This document shows, in pieces, positions 7,975 to 15,349 of a DNA stretch of 27,894 bases. The notes beneath the pieces are model-generated. The model saw only the letters and a list, made by a program, of their open reading frames with translations, was not told where the DNA came from and ran no database searches. The DNA is taken from the NCBI GenBank assembly GCA_018266965.1, contig JAFDZJ010000449.1, positions 1 to 27,894 on the forward strand. The letters are read 5' to 3'. The stretch comes from Bacteroidota bacterium (GTDB lineage: Bacteria; Bacteroidota; Bacteroidia; Flavobacteriales; Weeksellaceae). Position 1 is the first letter of the stretch; each line of letters begins with the position of its first letter. Position numbers and translations under genes: made by a program.

Positions 7975-8415
7975 ATGTCCAATATTGTTGTTCCGATAGA
8001 TTTCGGAGAGTCTTCAGAAAAATTATTAGAAGGTGCTGTGGAATTTGCAAAAATTACTAATTCCAAAATATGTCTCATTCATGTTGCACCTTCGGATATT
8101 GGTTTTGCGATAGGTGATATGGGTTTTCAATATTTTCCAGAAGTGGAACAAAGCGAAATAAAAGAGGAGTTGATACAACTAAATAATTTGGAGCAAAGGA
8201 TTATTGCAATGGGTGTGGATTGCGAACATCTTTTGAAACAAGGTATTGCCGGAGATACTATTTTGGATTATGCCAAAGACAAAAGTGCGTCGTATATAGT
8301 AGTTGGTTCTCATGGCAGAAGTGGCATCTACGATGTATTTGTAGGTAGCTTGACCAAAGAAATCACAAGAAGATCCACCATTCCGGTAGTGGTAATTCCG
8401 GTGCATCATTCATAA
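7975..8415 (+). CDS. universal stress protein (UspA family), single domain
   Basis: This 146-residue protein consists of one Usp domain, typical for small stand-alone members. It opens with the strand NIVVPIDFGESSEK, whose D-F-G-x-S is the usual first nucleotide contact. Near the end it contains the ATP-binding signature G-x2-G-x9-G-S (GSHGRSGIYDVFVGS), followed by the final strand IPVVVIPV. This points to the ATP-binding subgroup rather than the UspA-type non-binders. Such proteins help cells survive growth arrest and stress, usually as cytoplasmic dimers. The gene stands alone, divergent from the DUF6263 gene. It ends in a symmetrical terminator that overlaps its stop codon. Confidence 0.9.
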   Translation: MSNIVVPIDFGESSEKLLEGAVEFAKITNSKICLIHVAPSDIGFAIGDMGFQYFPEVEQSEIKEELIQLNNLEQRIIAMGVDCEHLLKQGIAGDTILDYAKDKSASYIVVGSHGRSGIYDVFVGSLTKEITRRSTIPVVVIPVHHS

Positions 8416-8445
8416 AAAAACACCCTGAAAAAGGGTGTTTTTTTT
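8414..8445. terminator. bidirectional rho-independent terminator between usp and the aminotransferase-like gene
   Basis: A stem CACCCT/AGGGTG (8421-8426/8432-8437) is extended by an A-tract on the left and a T-tract on the right (AAAAAAACACCCT-gaaaa-AGGGTGTTTTTTTT). It therefore works in both directions. The uspA-type stop (8413-8415) and the opposing stop (8444-8446) sit at its two edges, so the hairpin is the whole intergenic space. Confidence 0.92.
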
Positions 8446-9235
8446 AAAACGAATTTTTCCATTGATTAATCATCTCAATGAATTTTTCATTTCCAAAAGA
8501 TTTATTTCTAATTTGGGAAACTGTCGAGAGTCCTATTTCATCGGAAATTATTAGGATTTCGTCTGCTTTTTGAGTTTCAAAACCTATCATTTCGTCGGGT
8601 TCTACAAAAGCTAAATTATTTTTGTGTACAAAAGTGATGAAATTTTCTAACAATGGAGAAATATATGCACCTTCGGATTGTTTAGGAATTCTTATATATT
8701 TGTCTTGCAATAAGAGTATGTTGCCATAGATAGTTCTTGCAATTCTTTTGTTAGGATTAAGGAGAATAAGGTCTTGCAAGTCATTTTCTTCCGCATATAT
8801 TTTGGCATAAACATTTTCTGGACAATGGGTGCGGATATTACTGAGTAAATTATTGTTTATATGTATTTCTTTTGTTAAATCTATTTTTACTGTTTTTTGT
8901 AATGACAAAACATCGTTGGTAGGGAAAATATTGAATACAAAATCAACTTCTGATTTTTGAAGTGGTTGTATATCTTGATTTCTATATACCATAAAGTCTA
9001 TAAAAGCATTTTCGACACCAGTTCCGATTACATTTTCAGAAAAAAGTTGTTGAAAAAAATCCAAAGTATATGTCAGTGGAATATTCATTCTCATTTTTCT
9101 CATAGAAGACATCAGGAAGAAGTAACATTCTTCTGCCATTATCAATTTACTGTTTCTTACAAAAAATGTAACTTTCACTGCATCACCCATTTGGAAAGCT
9201 CTATTGTTGGCTTGAAATTTTTCTGTACTATACAT
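8444..9235 (-). CDS. class IV aminotransferase-fold protein lacking PLP-binding residues (probable pseudoenzyme)
   Basis: This 263-residue protein aligns end to end with Flavobacteriia class IV aminotransferase / aminodeoxychorismate lyase-like proteins. Shared blocks are NRAFQMGD (11-18), FLMSSMRKMRMNIP (40-53), YAEENDLQDLILLNP (147-161) and ADEILIISDEIG (224-235). The cofactor residues are replaced. The Schiff-base lysine in the usual L-S-x-L-K-T block is Arg135 (codon CGC; LSNIRT). The glutamate that contacts the pyridine nitrogen (usual I-A-E-A) is Arg167 (IARTIYGN). The phosphate-binding arginine of HYxRL is Phe40 (CYFFL), and GDGxFE has become GDAVKV (17-22). It should therefore not catalyse transamination and may serve as a scaffold or ligand sensor. 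The START-like gene lies upstream (79 bases). The fold call is firm; loss of activity is inferred. Confidence 0.75.
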   Translation of the reverse strand: MYSTEKFQANNRAFQMGDAVKVTFFVRNSKLIMAEECYFFLMSSMRKMRMNIPLTYTLDFFQQLFSENVIGTGVENAFIDFMVYRNQDIQPLQKSEVDFVFNIFPTNDVLSLQKTVKIDLTKEIHINNNLLSNIRTHCPENVYAKIYAEENDLQDLILLNPNKRIARTIYGNILLLQDKYIRIPKQSEGAYISPLLENFITFVHKNNLAFVEPDEMIGFETQKADEILIISDEIGLSTVSQIRNKSFGNEKFIEMINQWKNSF

Positions 9236-9247
9236 TTTAGTGGTTTA

Positions 9248-9285
9248 TGTTAAAAAAATAATGAACGAATATTTTTTTCGTTCAT
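9248..9285 (-). terminator. terminator for the START-like gene
   Basis: A 9-bp perfect stem ATGAACGAA/TTCGTTCAT (9261-9269/9277-9285) has a 7-nt loop. Read on the minus strand, the stem is followed by TATTTTTTTAAC. It lies 29 bases after the START-like stop and just before the start of the aminotransferase-like gene, so the two neighbours may be separate transcripts or subject to read-through. Confidence 0.7.
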
Positions 9286-9313
9286 CAATTTTCTGTGTTT
9301 TTAAATTTTGTTA

Positions 9314-9709
9314 TTAGGCAGCACCTAATTTTATTTGGAGATTTTCGATAAGATTTTCCCAATACATTTTGTTTTCGTTTTCGTCGCCTGGATCACAAAA
9401 ATCTGTAATATTCAGTGAAAGGTCATCTGTAATATCGTCTATTACAATAGCCATTTCGAAATAATTTTTTGTACCTTCATCTTCTTCCCAACGGAATCTT
9501 ACAAAACTTTCTGGCTTGTATCTTATTAGTGTGGCTTTTTCAGCTGGTCCACCTCCCCAAGAAAAAAAGAAATCATCTCCTTTTTCTACAACATCTTCTG
9601 CAAACCATTCTGCTAATCCTTCGGCACTTGCCATATATTCGTATAATATCTCGGACAAGCAGTGCATTGGAAATTCATATTGTACTTTATTTTTGGACAT
9701 ATTGTTCAT
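9314..9709 (-). CDS. START-like (SRPBCC/Bet v1-type) domain protein
   Basis: This 131-residue soluble protein has the helix-grip pattern of Bacteroidota START-like proteins. A first strand (KVQYEFPMHC) is followed by a helical segment with SAEGLAEWFAEDVV (about 28-41), then FFFSWGGGPAEKATLIRYKPESFVRFRWEED (abbreviated; about 47-77), later strands FEMAIVIDDITDDLSLNITDF, and a C-terminal helix (YWENLIENLQIKL). The fold has a ligand cavity for hydrophobic molecules, but no ligand is known for this subfamily. The first ATG is taken as the start; a second, at Met4, is equally possible. It is upstream of the aminotransferase-like gene, a pairing I recall from other Flavobacteriia. Confidence 0.75.
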   Translation of the reverse strand: MNNMSKNKVQYEFPMHCLSEILYEYMASAEGLAEWFAEDVVEKGDDFFFSWGGGPAEKATLIRYKPESFVRFRWEEDEGTKNYFEMAIVIDDITDDLSLNITDFCDPGDENENKMYWENLIENLQIKLGAA

Positions 9710-9926
9710 TTTTTAATATCGTGCAATATATAAATTTATTTTAATATGAACAGTGTATTTTTTATTTTTTTTAATGAAGAGATTCAAAATGTAAGTGCAA
9801 ATTATTTTAATAATGAAAAAAAATATTTTTTTAGTGTTTCTGTTTTAAAAATACTTATCGCAAATACCTTCATAATGCAATTTACTTTTTTCGACTCTTT
9901 TTTGTAAATTTACCAAAAATAGCACA

Positions 9927-10487
9927 ATGAAGATTCTACATGAAATAAAAAAGCATATAAAAATAGATTTGGAAATAGAAAAATTTTTTCATGAAGAATG
10001 TGAAACAATTGGGATAGAAAAAAACCAGCTCCTAAGCGAACAAAATTACTACAACAAAAAAATCTATTTTGTAGATGAAGGAATGTTGAGAATGTACTAT
10101 TATGAAAACGGGAGAGATATTACTACCAACTTTTATTCGGAAGGGCAAATTACTGCAAATATAGATACCATTTTCAAAAATGAGCCTTCGAGAAATAATA
10201 TTGAAACGGTGGAAAAATCCATTATCACTACTTGCAATTATAATCAATTAGAAAAATTGTGTTCAGTTTCACTTACCGCTGCCAATTTTAGCAGATATAT
10301 TTTAGGGAATTTAATGATACAGATGTCCAATCGTATTACTTATTTGCAATATATGACTGCCAGAGAAAAATACCAACAATTATTAATAGAAAATCCTACG
10401 ATCATCCTTCGTGTTCCTCTCGGAATGATTGCCTCATATCTTGGGATTTCACAAGAAACTCTCAGTAGAATTAGAAATGAAATTTAA
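9927..10487 (+). CDS. Crp/Fnr-family transcriptional regulator
   Basis: This 186-residue protein has the size and plan of the many Bacteroidota Crp/Fnr regulators. An N-terminal cyclic-nucleotide-binding-like beta-roll (about 20-115; KKIYFVDEGMLRMYY and GRDITTNFYSEGQI are recognisable) is followed by a long dimer helix (about 120-150). A C-terminal winged helix-turn-helix begins VPLGMIASYLGISQETLSRIRNEI (written over 163-186). The canonical cAMP-contact Arg-Ser/Thr pair is not evident, so cAMP binding is doubtful. There are too few cysteines for an Fe-S cluster of the FNR type. The ending right at the recognition helix (RIRNEI) is common in this group. It lies 83 bases before a DUF1569 gene that it may regulate; the target is inferred. 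Confidence 0.85.
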   Translation: MKILHEIKKHIKIDLEIEKFFHEECETIGIEKNQLLSEQNYYNKKIYFVDEGMLRMYYYENGRDITTNFYSEGQITANIDTIFKNEPSRNNIETVEKSIITTCNYNQLEKLCSVSLTAANFSRYILGNLMIQMSNRITYLQYMTAREKYQQLLIENPTIILRVPLGMIASYLGISQETLSRIRNEI

Positions 10488-10570
10488 CCCAATAAAATTT
10501 TTGATATATTTTAAATTCTAACTATTTCTGAAAAATAATCTAAATTTATCCTTTAAAAAAATATAAAAAA

Positions 10571-11026
10571 ATGCAAAATATATTCGATGCCAAAGATACC
10601 CAGCTTTATATTGATAGAATTAATGAATTGACACCTTCATCACAAAGAAAATGGGGCAAGATGAATGTTTCACAAATGTTGGCACATCTCAATGTAGCGT
10701 ATTCTATGATTTTTGAACCAGAAAAACATAAAAAACCCGGTGTGATTGCACGATTTTTTTTGAAAAAATTTGTAAAAGATAAGGTTACTAATGACAAACC
10801 TTATAGACAAAATCTTCCTACAAGCCCAATTTTTATCATGACCACCGAAAAAGATTTTGAAATAGAAAAAAAGAAACTTATAGGTTATCTACAAAAAGTA
10901 CAGCAATTAGGAAGTGCAGCCTTCGAAGGAAAAGTAAATATTTCATTTGGCAAACTTTCCTCCGTAGAGTGGAATAATATGTTTGCAAAACATCTCAACC
11001 ATCATTTAGAACAATTTGGAGTTTAA
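10571..11026 (+). CDS. DUF1569 / DinB-like putative metal-binding protein
   Basis: This 151-residue cytoplasmic protein has the four-helix-bundle pattern of DUF1569 within the DinB/YfiT superfamily. The N-terminal helix contains KWGKMNVSQMLAHLNVAY with His39, and the C-terminal helix contains KHLNHHLEQFGV with His141 and His145. The H...HxxxH set matches the metal-binding triad of DinB-fold proteins, which include thiol-dependent transferases and hydrolases. The substrate is unknown. It follows the Crp/Fnr-type gene by 83 bases and is itself followed after 19 bases by a small secreted-protein gene, so the latter two are probably one transcript. Confidence 0.8.
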   Translation: MQNIFDAKDTQLYIDRINELTPSSQRKWGKMNVSQMLAHLNVAYSMIFEPEKHKKPGVIARFFLKKFVKDKVTNDKPYRQNLPTSPIFIMTTEKDFEIEKKKLIGYLQKVQQLGSAAFEGKVNISFGKLSSVEWNNMFAKHLNHHLEQFGV

Positions 11027-11045
11027 AAAAAAAAAATATTGAATT

Positions 11046-11513
11046 ATGAAAGTATTAGTAGCTACCTTGTTATTTTGTTTTGGGATATTATCCGCACAAA
11101 TGCCTAACATTTCCAATGTTTGGCTCAATAATCAAAATGCTTATATTGGTAATTTTGGAACGAATAGTAATCTGAAATTTTTTATTGAAAATGCCGAACA
11201 GAACAAAAATAACGACCAAGAATTTTTGATAAATGGGCGGATTTCTTATCTGGAAAACTCCAATAAAGTGGTTGGAAAAATGGAAATTAAAAAATACAAA
11301 GATTCTGGAAAACATACAAAAATTTTTGGAAATTATCTACTGGAAGAAGATAAAAACTCCAACAACAAAGGATATTATAAAGGAAATTTTGTTTTTTCAT
11401 TTGATTGGGATAGAACCACAAAACAAATTTCCAACAAGCAAATTGTTTTCAAGGGAAATTGGTATCCTTATGCTAAACAATTGAAGCGTGAGAAAACAAA
11501 TTGGTCAAATTGA
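11046..11513 (+). CDS. small secreted protein of unknown function
   Basis: This 155-residue protein has a typical Sec signal peptide (MKVLVATLLFCFGILSAQ) with cleavage expected after the SAQ. The mature part is basic and rich in Asn, Lys and Tyr, with several predicted beta-strands (NAYIGNFGTNSNLKFFIE, FLINGRISYLENSNKVVGKM). It ends in an aromatic, Lys-rich tail (NWYPYAKQLKREKTNWSN). I do not recognise a family. It is only 19 bases after the DUF1569 gene and ends 27 bases before a symmetrical terminator shared with the convergent dnaA gene. Confidence 0.7.
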   Translation: MKVLVATLLFCFGILSAQMPNISNVWLNNQNAYIGNFGTNSNLKFFIENAEQNKNNDQEFLINGRISYLENSNKVVGKMEIKKYKDSGKHTKIFGNYLLEEDKNSNNKGYYKGNFVFSFDWDRTTKQISNKQIVFKGNWYPYAKQLKREKTNWSN

Positions 11514-11537
11514 TTTTCCATAACTATCCTATTTAAT

Positions 11538-11575
11538 AAAAAAAATCCTGAAAATTTTTATTTCAGGATTTTTTT
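11538..11575. terminator. bidirectional terminator between the secreted-protein gene and dnaA
   Basis: This is a 10-bp perfect stem AATCCTGAAA/TTTCAGGATT (11544-11553/11561-11570) with an A-tract before and a T-tract after it, and a 7-nt loop. It is usable from both sides. Confidence 0.93.
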
Positions 11576-11582
11576 GTGAGGA

Positions 11583-13037
11583 TTAGTTTTTTATTTTCTC
11601 TGTGAGTTCTTTCACATATTTTTTTATTTCTTTATCCATTTTGGACATATCTTTTATTTGGTCGCAAGCGTACATCACGGTAGAATGGTCTTTTCCTCCC
11701 ATATCCTCTCCTATTTTTGCAAATGTAGCGTTGGTATATTCTTTAGCAAAATACATTGCCAATTGTCTTGGAAGTGCAATTTCTCTTTTCCTAGTTTTGG
11801 ATAGCAATTGTTCTCTTTTTATTCCAAAATAGTCGCAAATCACTTCTTGAATATAGAGTATATCTATTATTTTTTTCTTGGTATTTGCAATTTTACTGAT
11901 GGTTTCTTTTAGTAAACCGATAGACAAATCCGACTTATACACAGTGGAATAAGCAATCACAGAGTTGATTACACCTATTAAATCTCTTACGCTACTATTG
12001 ACCTCATTGGCTAAAAAGTCGAGCATTTCATCGGATAATACTATACCATCTCTACTCAATTTGTCAATGATAATTTTTCTTCTGGTATCGAAATCAGGAG
12101 ATTTTATTTCTGCTGTCAAACCCCATTTGAAACGAGAAACTATCCTTTCTTGTATATCCATAATATCAACAGGAGCACGATCGGAAGTTAGGATAATCTG
12201 TTTACCGTTTTGATGCAAATAATCGAAAATATGGAAAAAACTATCTTGGGTAGCTGGTTTTCCGGAAAGGAATTGTATATCATCAATTATCAATACATCT
12301 ACCATTTGGTAAAAGTTGGAAAACTCTGTTTGTTTGTGAGCTTTTGCAGACGAAATAAATTGTTGAATGAATTTTTCCGATGAAATATACAAAACTACTT
12401 TATCTGGAAATTGAGATTTCACTTCCAATCCTACAGCATGACCCAGATGTGTCTTTCCTACTCCGTATCCACCATGCAAAAACAATGGATTGAACGCAGT
12501 TGCACCTGGTCTTTTGGCAATAGATTTAGCAACGGTTGAGGCAAATTTATTACTTTCTCCTTCAACATAATTATCAAAAGAAAAATCGGCTTTCAGGTTG
12601 GAGTCTATGTTTATTTTCTTAATCCCAGGTACCACAAAAGGGTTGATAATAGTTGTAGGCAATGATTTGGAAACTGTTTCCTGTGTTTTTGGTGTAGCAA
12701 TAGCATTACCTTTAACCTTCATTGTAATAGGAGTTTCTTTTCCTTTTGGTTTGTTTTCCATAACAGAATACCAAAGTTTCACTCCTTTTCCGATATTTTT
12801 TTTCAACGAAGCGGATAATAAAGACAAATAATTGTCCTCGATATATTCTTTATAAAAATCACTAGGTACCGACAAAGTAAGATTATTATCCACCAAAGAT
12901 AGTGGATATACTTTTTCAAATAAAAGATTGAAAGAATTTTCCAATTTTTTCAGATCGGATTGTTCTTCGGCAGCATCGAGATTATCCCTCATAAATTGGA
13001 GGCAATTATCCCATATCAACATTAGATTATCATTCAT
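11583..13037 (-). CDS. dnaA: chromosomal replication initiator DnaA
   Basis: This 484-residue protein contains the AAA+ domain with Walker A (GGYGVGKTH, 189-197) and Walker B (VLIIDD, 248-253), and the ERIVSRFKWG region (297-306). The C-terminal DNA-binding domain carries the DnaA signature GKDHSTVMYACDQI (448-461), which reads DnaA boxes. It binds ATP and unwinds the origin to load the helicase. Domain I (about 1-95) is unusual: the common W-F-x-P motif is replaced by an acidic stretch (DAAEEQSDLKKLENSF, 21-36), although YKEYIEDNY (63-70) is kept. I recall this form from Weeksellaceae. No cluster of TTATCCACA boxes was seen beside the gene, so oriC is probably elsewhere. It converges on the secreted-protein gene. 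Confidence 0.97.
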   Translation of the reverse strand: MNDNLMLIWDNCLQFMRDNLDAAEEQSDLKKLENSFNLLFEKVYPLSLVDNNLTLSVPSDFYKEYIEDNYLSLLSASLKKNIGKGVKLWYSVMENKPKGKETPITMKVKGNAIATPKTQETVSKSLPTTIINPFVVPGIKKINIDSNLKADFSFDNYVEGESNKFASTVAKSIAKRPGATAFNPLFLHGGYGVGKTHLGHAVGLEVKSQFPDKVVLYISSEKFIQQFISSAKAHKQTEFSNFYQMVDVLIIDDIQFLSGKPATQDSFFHIFDYLHQNGKQIILTSDRAPVDIMDIQERIVSRFKWGLTAEIKSPDFDTRRKIIIDKLSRDGIVLSDEMLDFLANEVNSSVRDLIGVINSVIAYSTVYKSDLSIGLLKETISKIANTKKKIIDILYIQEVICDYFGIKREQLLSKTRKREIALPRQLAMYFAKEYTNATFAKIGEDMGGKDHSTVMYACDQIKDMSKMDKEIKKYVKELTEKIKN

Positions 13038-13120
13038 AGTTATTCATTGTGTTTTTAGCGAGTTGAAAAAAACTTTATCGGGGTAGCAAAATTGCAAAAT
13101 TTTATATTCATAAAAAAATC

Positions 13121-13152
13121 TTTGTACTATTGATTATTTAAAAATATATTTG
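13121..13152 (+). promoter_or_regulatory. Bacteroidota-type promoter for the thioesterase gene
   Basis: TTTG (13121-13124) lies 20 bases before TATATTTG (13145-13152). This matches the -33/-7 consensus (TTTG, TAnnTTTG) of the primary sigma factor in this phylum. The start codon is 23 bases after the -7 element. Confidence 0.8.
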
Positions 13153-13174
13153 TATGTAAAACAAAATACTTCAC

Positions 13175-13588
13175 ATGATACACACAACTAGCACAATAAG
13201 AGTTCGTTACGGCGAAACAGACCCTATGAAATATGTATATTACGGGAATTATGCCGAATACCTAGAAGTAGCAAGGGTGGAATTGTTTAGAGAAATAGGT
13301 ATGTCCTACAACGAGATAGAGCAACGAGGGATTTGGCTACCTGTTTCGGAGTACAATATAAAATACTTGAAACCAGCAAAGTACGATGAAATACTAGAAA
13401 TACACACTTTTATCCGAAAAAAACCTGGGGTAAGAATTATTTTTGAATATGAAATTTATAATGATTCTAAACAAAAAATTACAGAGGCCCAAGTAACCCT
13501 TTATTTCCTAGATTCTTTAAAAAACAAAATAATTACTTGTCCTGACTACCTTATGGAACTAATTGAGGATAATTGGAAAAACAGTTGA
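13175..13588 (+). CDS. hotdog-fold acyl-CoA thioesterase (4HBT/YbgC-FadM type)
   Basis: This 137-residue protein is a single hotdog domain. The N-terminal motif RYGETDPMKYVYYGNYAEYLE (shown in parts: ETDPMK, VYYGNYAEYLE; 11-31) contains the catalytic aspartate Asp16 and the following V-Y-x-x-N-Y loop typical of 4HBT enzymes. The mid part (LPVSEYNIKYLKPAKYDE) is also family-typical. The histidine often found in YHxNY is tyrosine here (YYGNY), a common variant. Such enzymes hydrolyse short- or medium-chain acyl-CoA thioesters. The substrate cannot be read from the sequence. It is a single gene with its own strong promoter, divergent from dnaA. Confidence 0.88.
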   Translation: MIHTTSTIRVRYGETDPMKYVYYGNYAEYLEVARVELFREIGMSYNEIEQRGIWLPVSEYNIKYLKPAKYDEILEIHTFIRKKPGVRIIFEYEIYNDSKQKITEAQVTLYFLDSLKNKIITCPDYLMELIEDNWKNS

Positions 13589-13633
13589 ATTAATTATGAA
13601 ATTAATAAATTTTAAATTCACACAAATAAGCAT

Positions 13634-13672
13634 AAAATAAGCTGTTTATTTTTTTAAACAGCTTATTTTTAT
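13634..13672. terminator. bidirectional terminator between the thioesterase and E2 genes
   Basis: This is a 15-bp perfect stem (13634-13648/13655-13669) with core AAGCTGTTTA/TAAACAGCTT and a 6-nt T loop, flanked by A-rich and T-rich ends. It is the longest hairpin in the window and works in both directions. Confidence 0.93.
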
Positions 13673-13698
13673 AGAGTTATATTTTTATTAAAAAATTA

Positions 13699-15282
13699 TT
13701 AAAGTAGCAATGATAATGGTTGTTCCAAATATAATCTTAATGATTGTAAAAATGCAGCTCCTGTTGCACCATCAATCACTCTATGATCACAAGCTAATGA
13801 TAATTTCATAGTGTTTCCTACTACAATTTGTCCTTCTTTTACTACTGGTTTTTCCACTATTGCTCCTACGGAAAGGATAGCAGAATTTGGCTGATTGATA
13901 ATAGAAGTAAAAGTTTCTATTCCGAACATTCCAAGATTGGAAACTGAAAAAGTAGAACCTTCCATTTCATTGGCTTTTAGTTGTTTGTTTTTTGCCCTAG
14001 AAGCCAAATCTTTTACAGATGCAGAAATTTGGTTATAATTCATATAATCCGTATTTTTCAATACAGGAACCACCAATCCATCGGGTACTGTAACCGCTAC
14101 TCCTACATTGATATCTCCATGATGGATTATTTTGTCTCCTGCCCAAGATGAATTCACCTGTGGATGCTTTCTAAGAGCCATGGCAACTGCTTTTATTACC
14201 ATGTCATTAAAAGATATTTTGGTATCAGGAAGGTTATTAATTACTTTTCTAGCTTCAATAGCTTTGTCCATGGAAATTTCTACCATCAAATAATAATGTG
14301 GTGCCGAAAATTTGCTTTCTGCAAGTCTTTTGGCAATAACATTTCTCATTTGAGAGTTTATGGTTTCGGTAGTTTCACCGGTTGTTACATTCATTACCAC
14401 AGGAGAAATTACTGTTTTGGTTTCCGAAACTGCCTTATCAGAAGGAGTGTATGTCTCTACATCTTTTTTCACTATTCTGCCATTTTCCCCACTTCCTTTC
14501 AATGAAGATACATCTATCCCTTTGTCTTGTGCCATTTTTTTAGCCAAAGGAGAGATAGCTAACCTTTCGATACTAGTAGTAGAAATAGTTGGCGTATTTG
14601 TTGGGACTGAAATTTTATTTTCAAGGGGTTTTTCAGATTTTATTGCTTCAGAAATCTTACCTCCTCCACTTACAATTGCTGCAATATCTGTCCCGGCAGG
14701 ACCTATTATTGCTAAAATACTATCTACAGGTGCAGCATCGGTTTCTTTCACTCCTTGGTACAGAAGTACCCCAGTAAATTCTGATTCGAAATCCTGTACA
14801 GCTTTATCTGTTTCAATTTCTGCAATTATATCTCCTTCTTTTACTGTATCGCCAACATTTTTATTCCATTTTGCAACTTTTCCTTCGGTCATTGTATCGG
14901 ATAGCCTTGGCATATTAATAACTTCCACACCAGACGGGATTTCAATTGATTTTTCAGCAGTTTGGGTAATGCTTGGGATATTTTCTGGTACCGTTGTAGT
15001 TGCTACATTTGTATTCCCACCCAAAAGTGTCGAAATATCTTCTCCTTCTTTTCCAATTATTGTTAGGATACTATCCACAGGTGCAGCATCTCCCTCATTA
15101 ACACCAATATACAAAATAGTCCCGCTCCATTCTGTTTCAAAATCCTGAACAGCTTTGTCTGTTTCTATTTCTGCTAGTATATCGCCTTCTTTTACAGAGT
15201 CTCCTAGTTTTTTGTGCCATTTGGCTACCTTTCCTTCGGTCATTGTATCCGAAAGTCTAGGCATGGTTACAACTTCTGCCAT
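13699..15282 (-). CDS. pyruvate dehydrogenase complex E2, dihydrolipoyl acetyltransferase, two lipoyl domains
   Basis: The protein has 527 residues. Two nearly identical lipoyl domains sit at about residues 2-78 and 120-195, each with the lipoylated lysine in ETDKAVQ (Lys43 and Lys160). Pro/Thr/Ser-rich linkers separate them. The peripheral subunit-binding domain is at about 242-275 (ISPLAKKMAQDKGID, GSGENGRIVKKDV), and the catalytic domain follows from about 305. DHRVIDG (499-505) supplies the active-site His500 and Asp504. The protein moves acetyl groups from E1 to CoA and forms the complex core. pdhA lies 67 bases upstream; E1-beta and E3 are not in the window. The E2 of pyruvate dehydrogenase is favoured over 2-oxoglutarate or branched-chain forms because of the adjacent E1-alpha. 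Confidence 0.93.
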   Translation of the reverse strand: MAEVVTMPRLSDTMTEGKVAKWHKKLGDSVKEGDILAEIETDKAVQDFETEWSGTILYIGVNEGDAAPVDSILTIIGKEGEDISTLLGGNTNVATTTVPENIPSITQTAEKSIEIPSGVEVINMPRLSDTMTEGKVAKWNKNVGDTVKEGDIIAEIETDKAVQDFESEFTGVLLYQGVKETDAAPVDSILAIIGPAGTDIAAIVSGGGKISEAIKSEKPLENKISVPTNTPTISTTSIERLAISPLAKKMAQDKGIDVSSLKGSGENGRIVKKDVETYTPSDKAVSETKTVISPVVMNVTTGETTETINSQMRNVIAKRLAESKFSAPHYYLMVEISMDKAIEARKVINNLPDTKISFNDMVIKAVAMALRKHPQVNSSWAGDKIIHHGDINVGVAVTVPDGLVVPVLKNTDYMNYNQISASVKDLASRAKNKQLKANEMEGSTFSVSNLGMFGIETFTSIINQPNSAILSVGAIVEKPVVKEGQIVVGNTMKLSLACDHRVIDGATGAAFLQSLRLYLEQPLSLLL

Positions 15283-15349
15283 ATTTTTTTTATGATGTTT
15301 TTATAAAATAAGTATTAATTCCAAATAAAACAATTCAGTTGGAAAACAA

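Noticed and set aside
9747..9908. A 53-codon plus-strand frame in the gap before the Crp/Fnr gene
   Set aside because: It is very Phe/Asn-rich, as expected for A/T-rich noncoding DNA, has no recognisable motif, and overlaps the likely Crp/Fnr promoter.
13038..13174. Origin of replication beside dnaA
   Set aside because: No TTATCCACA-like cluster or repeated A/T 13-mers were seen; the gap holds the thioesterase promoter instead.
14360..15148. Long plus-strand frame (262 codons) opposite the E2 gene
   Set aside because: It is the antisense shadow of a clearly conserved coding region and has no recognisable domain.
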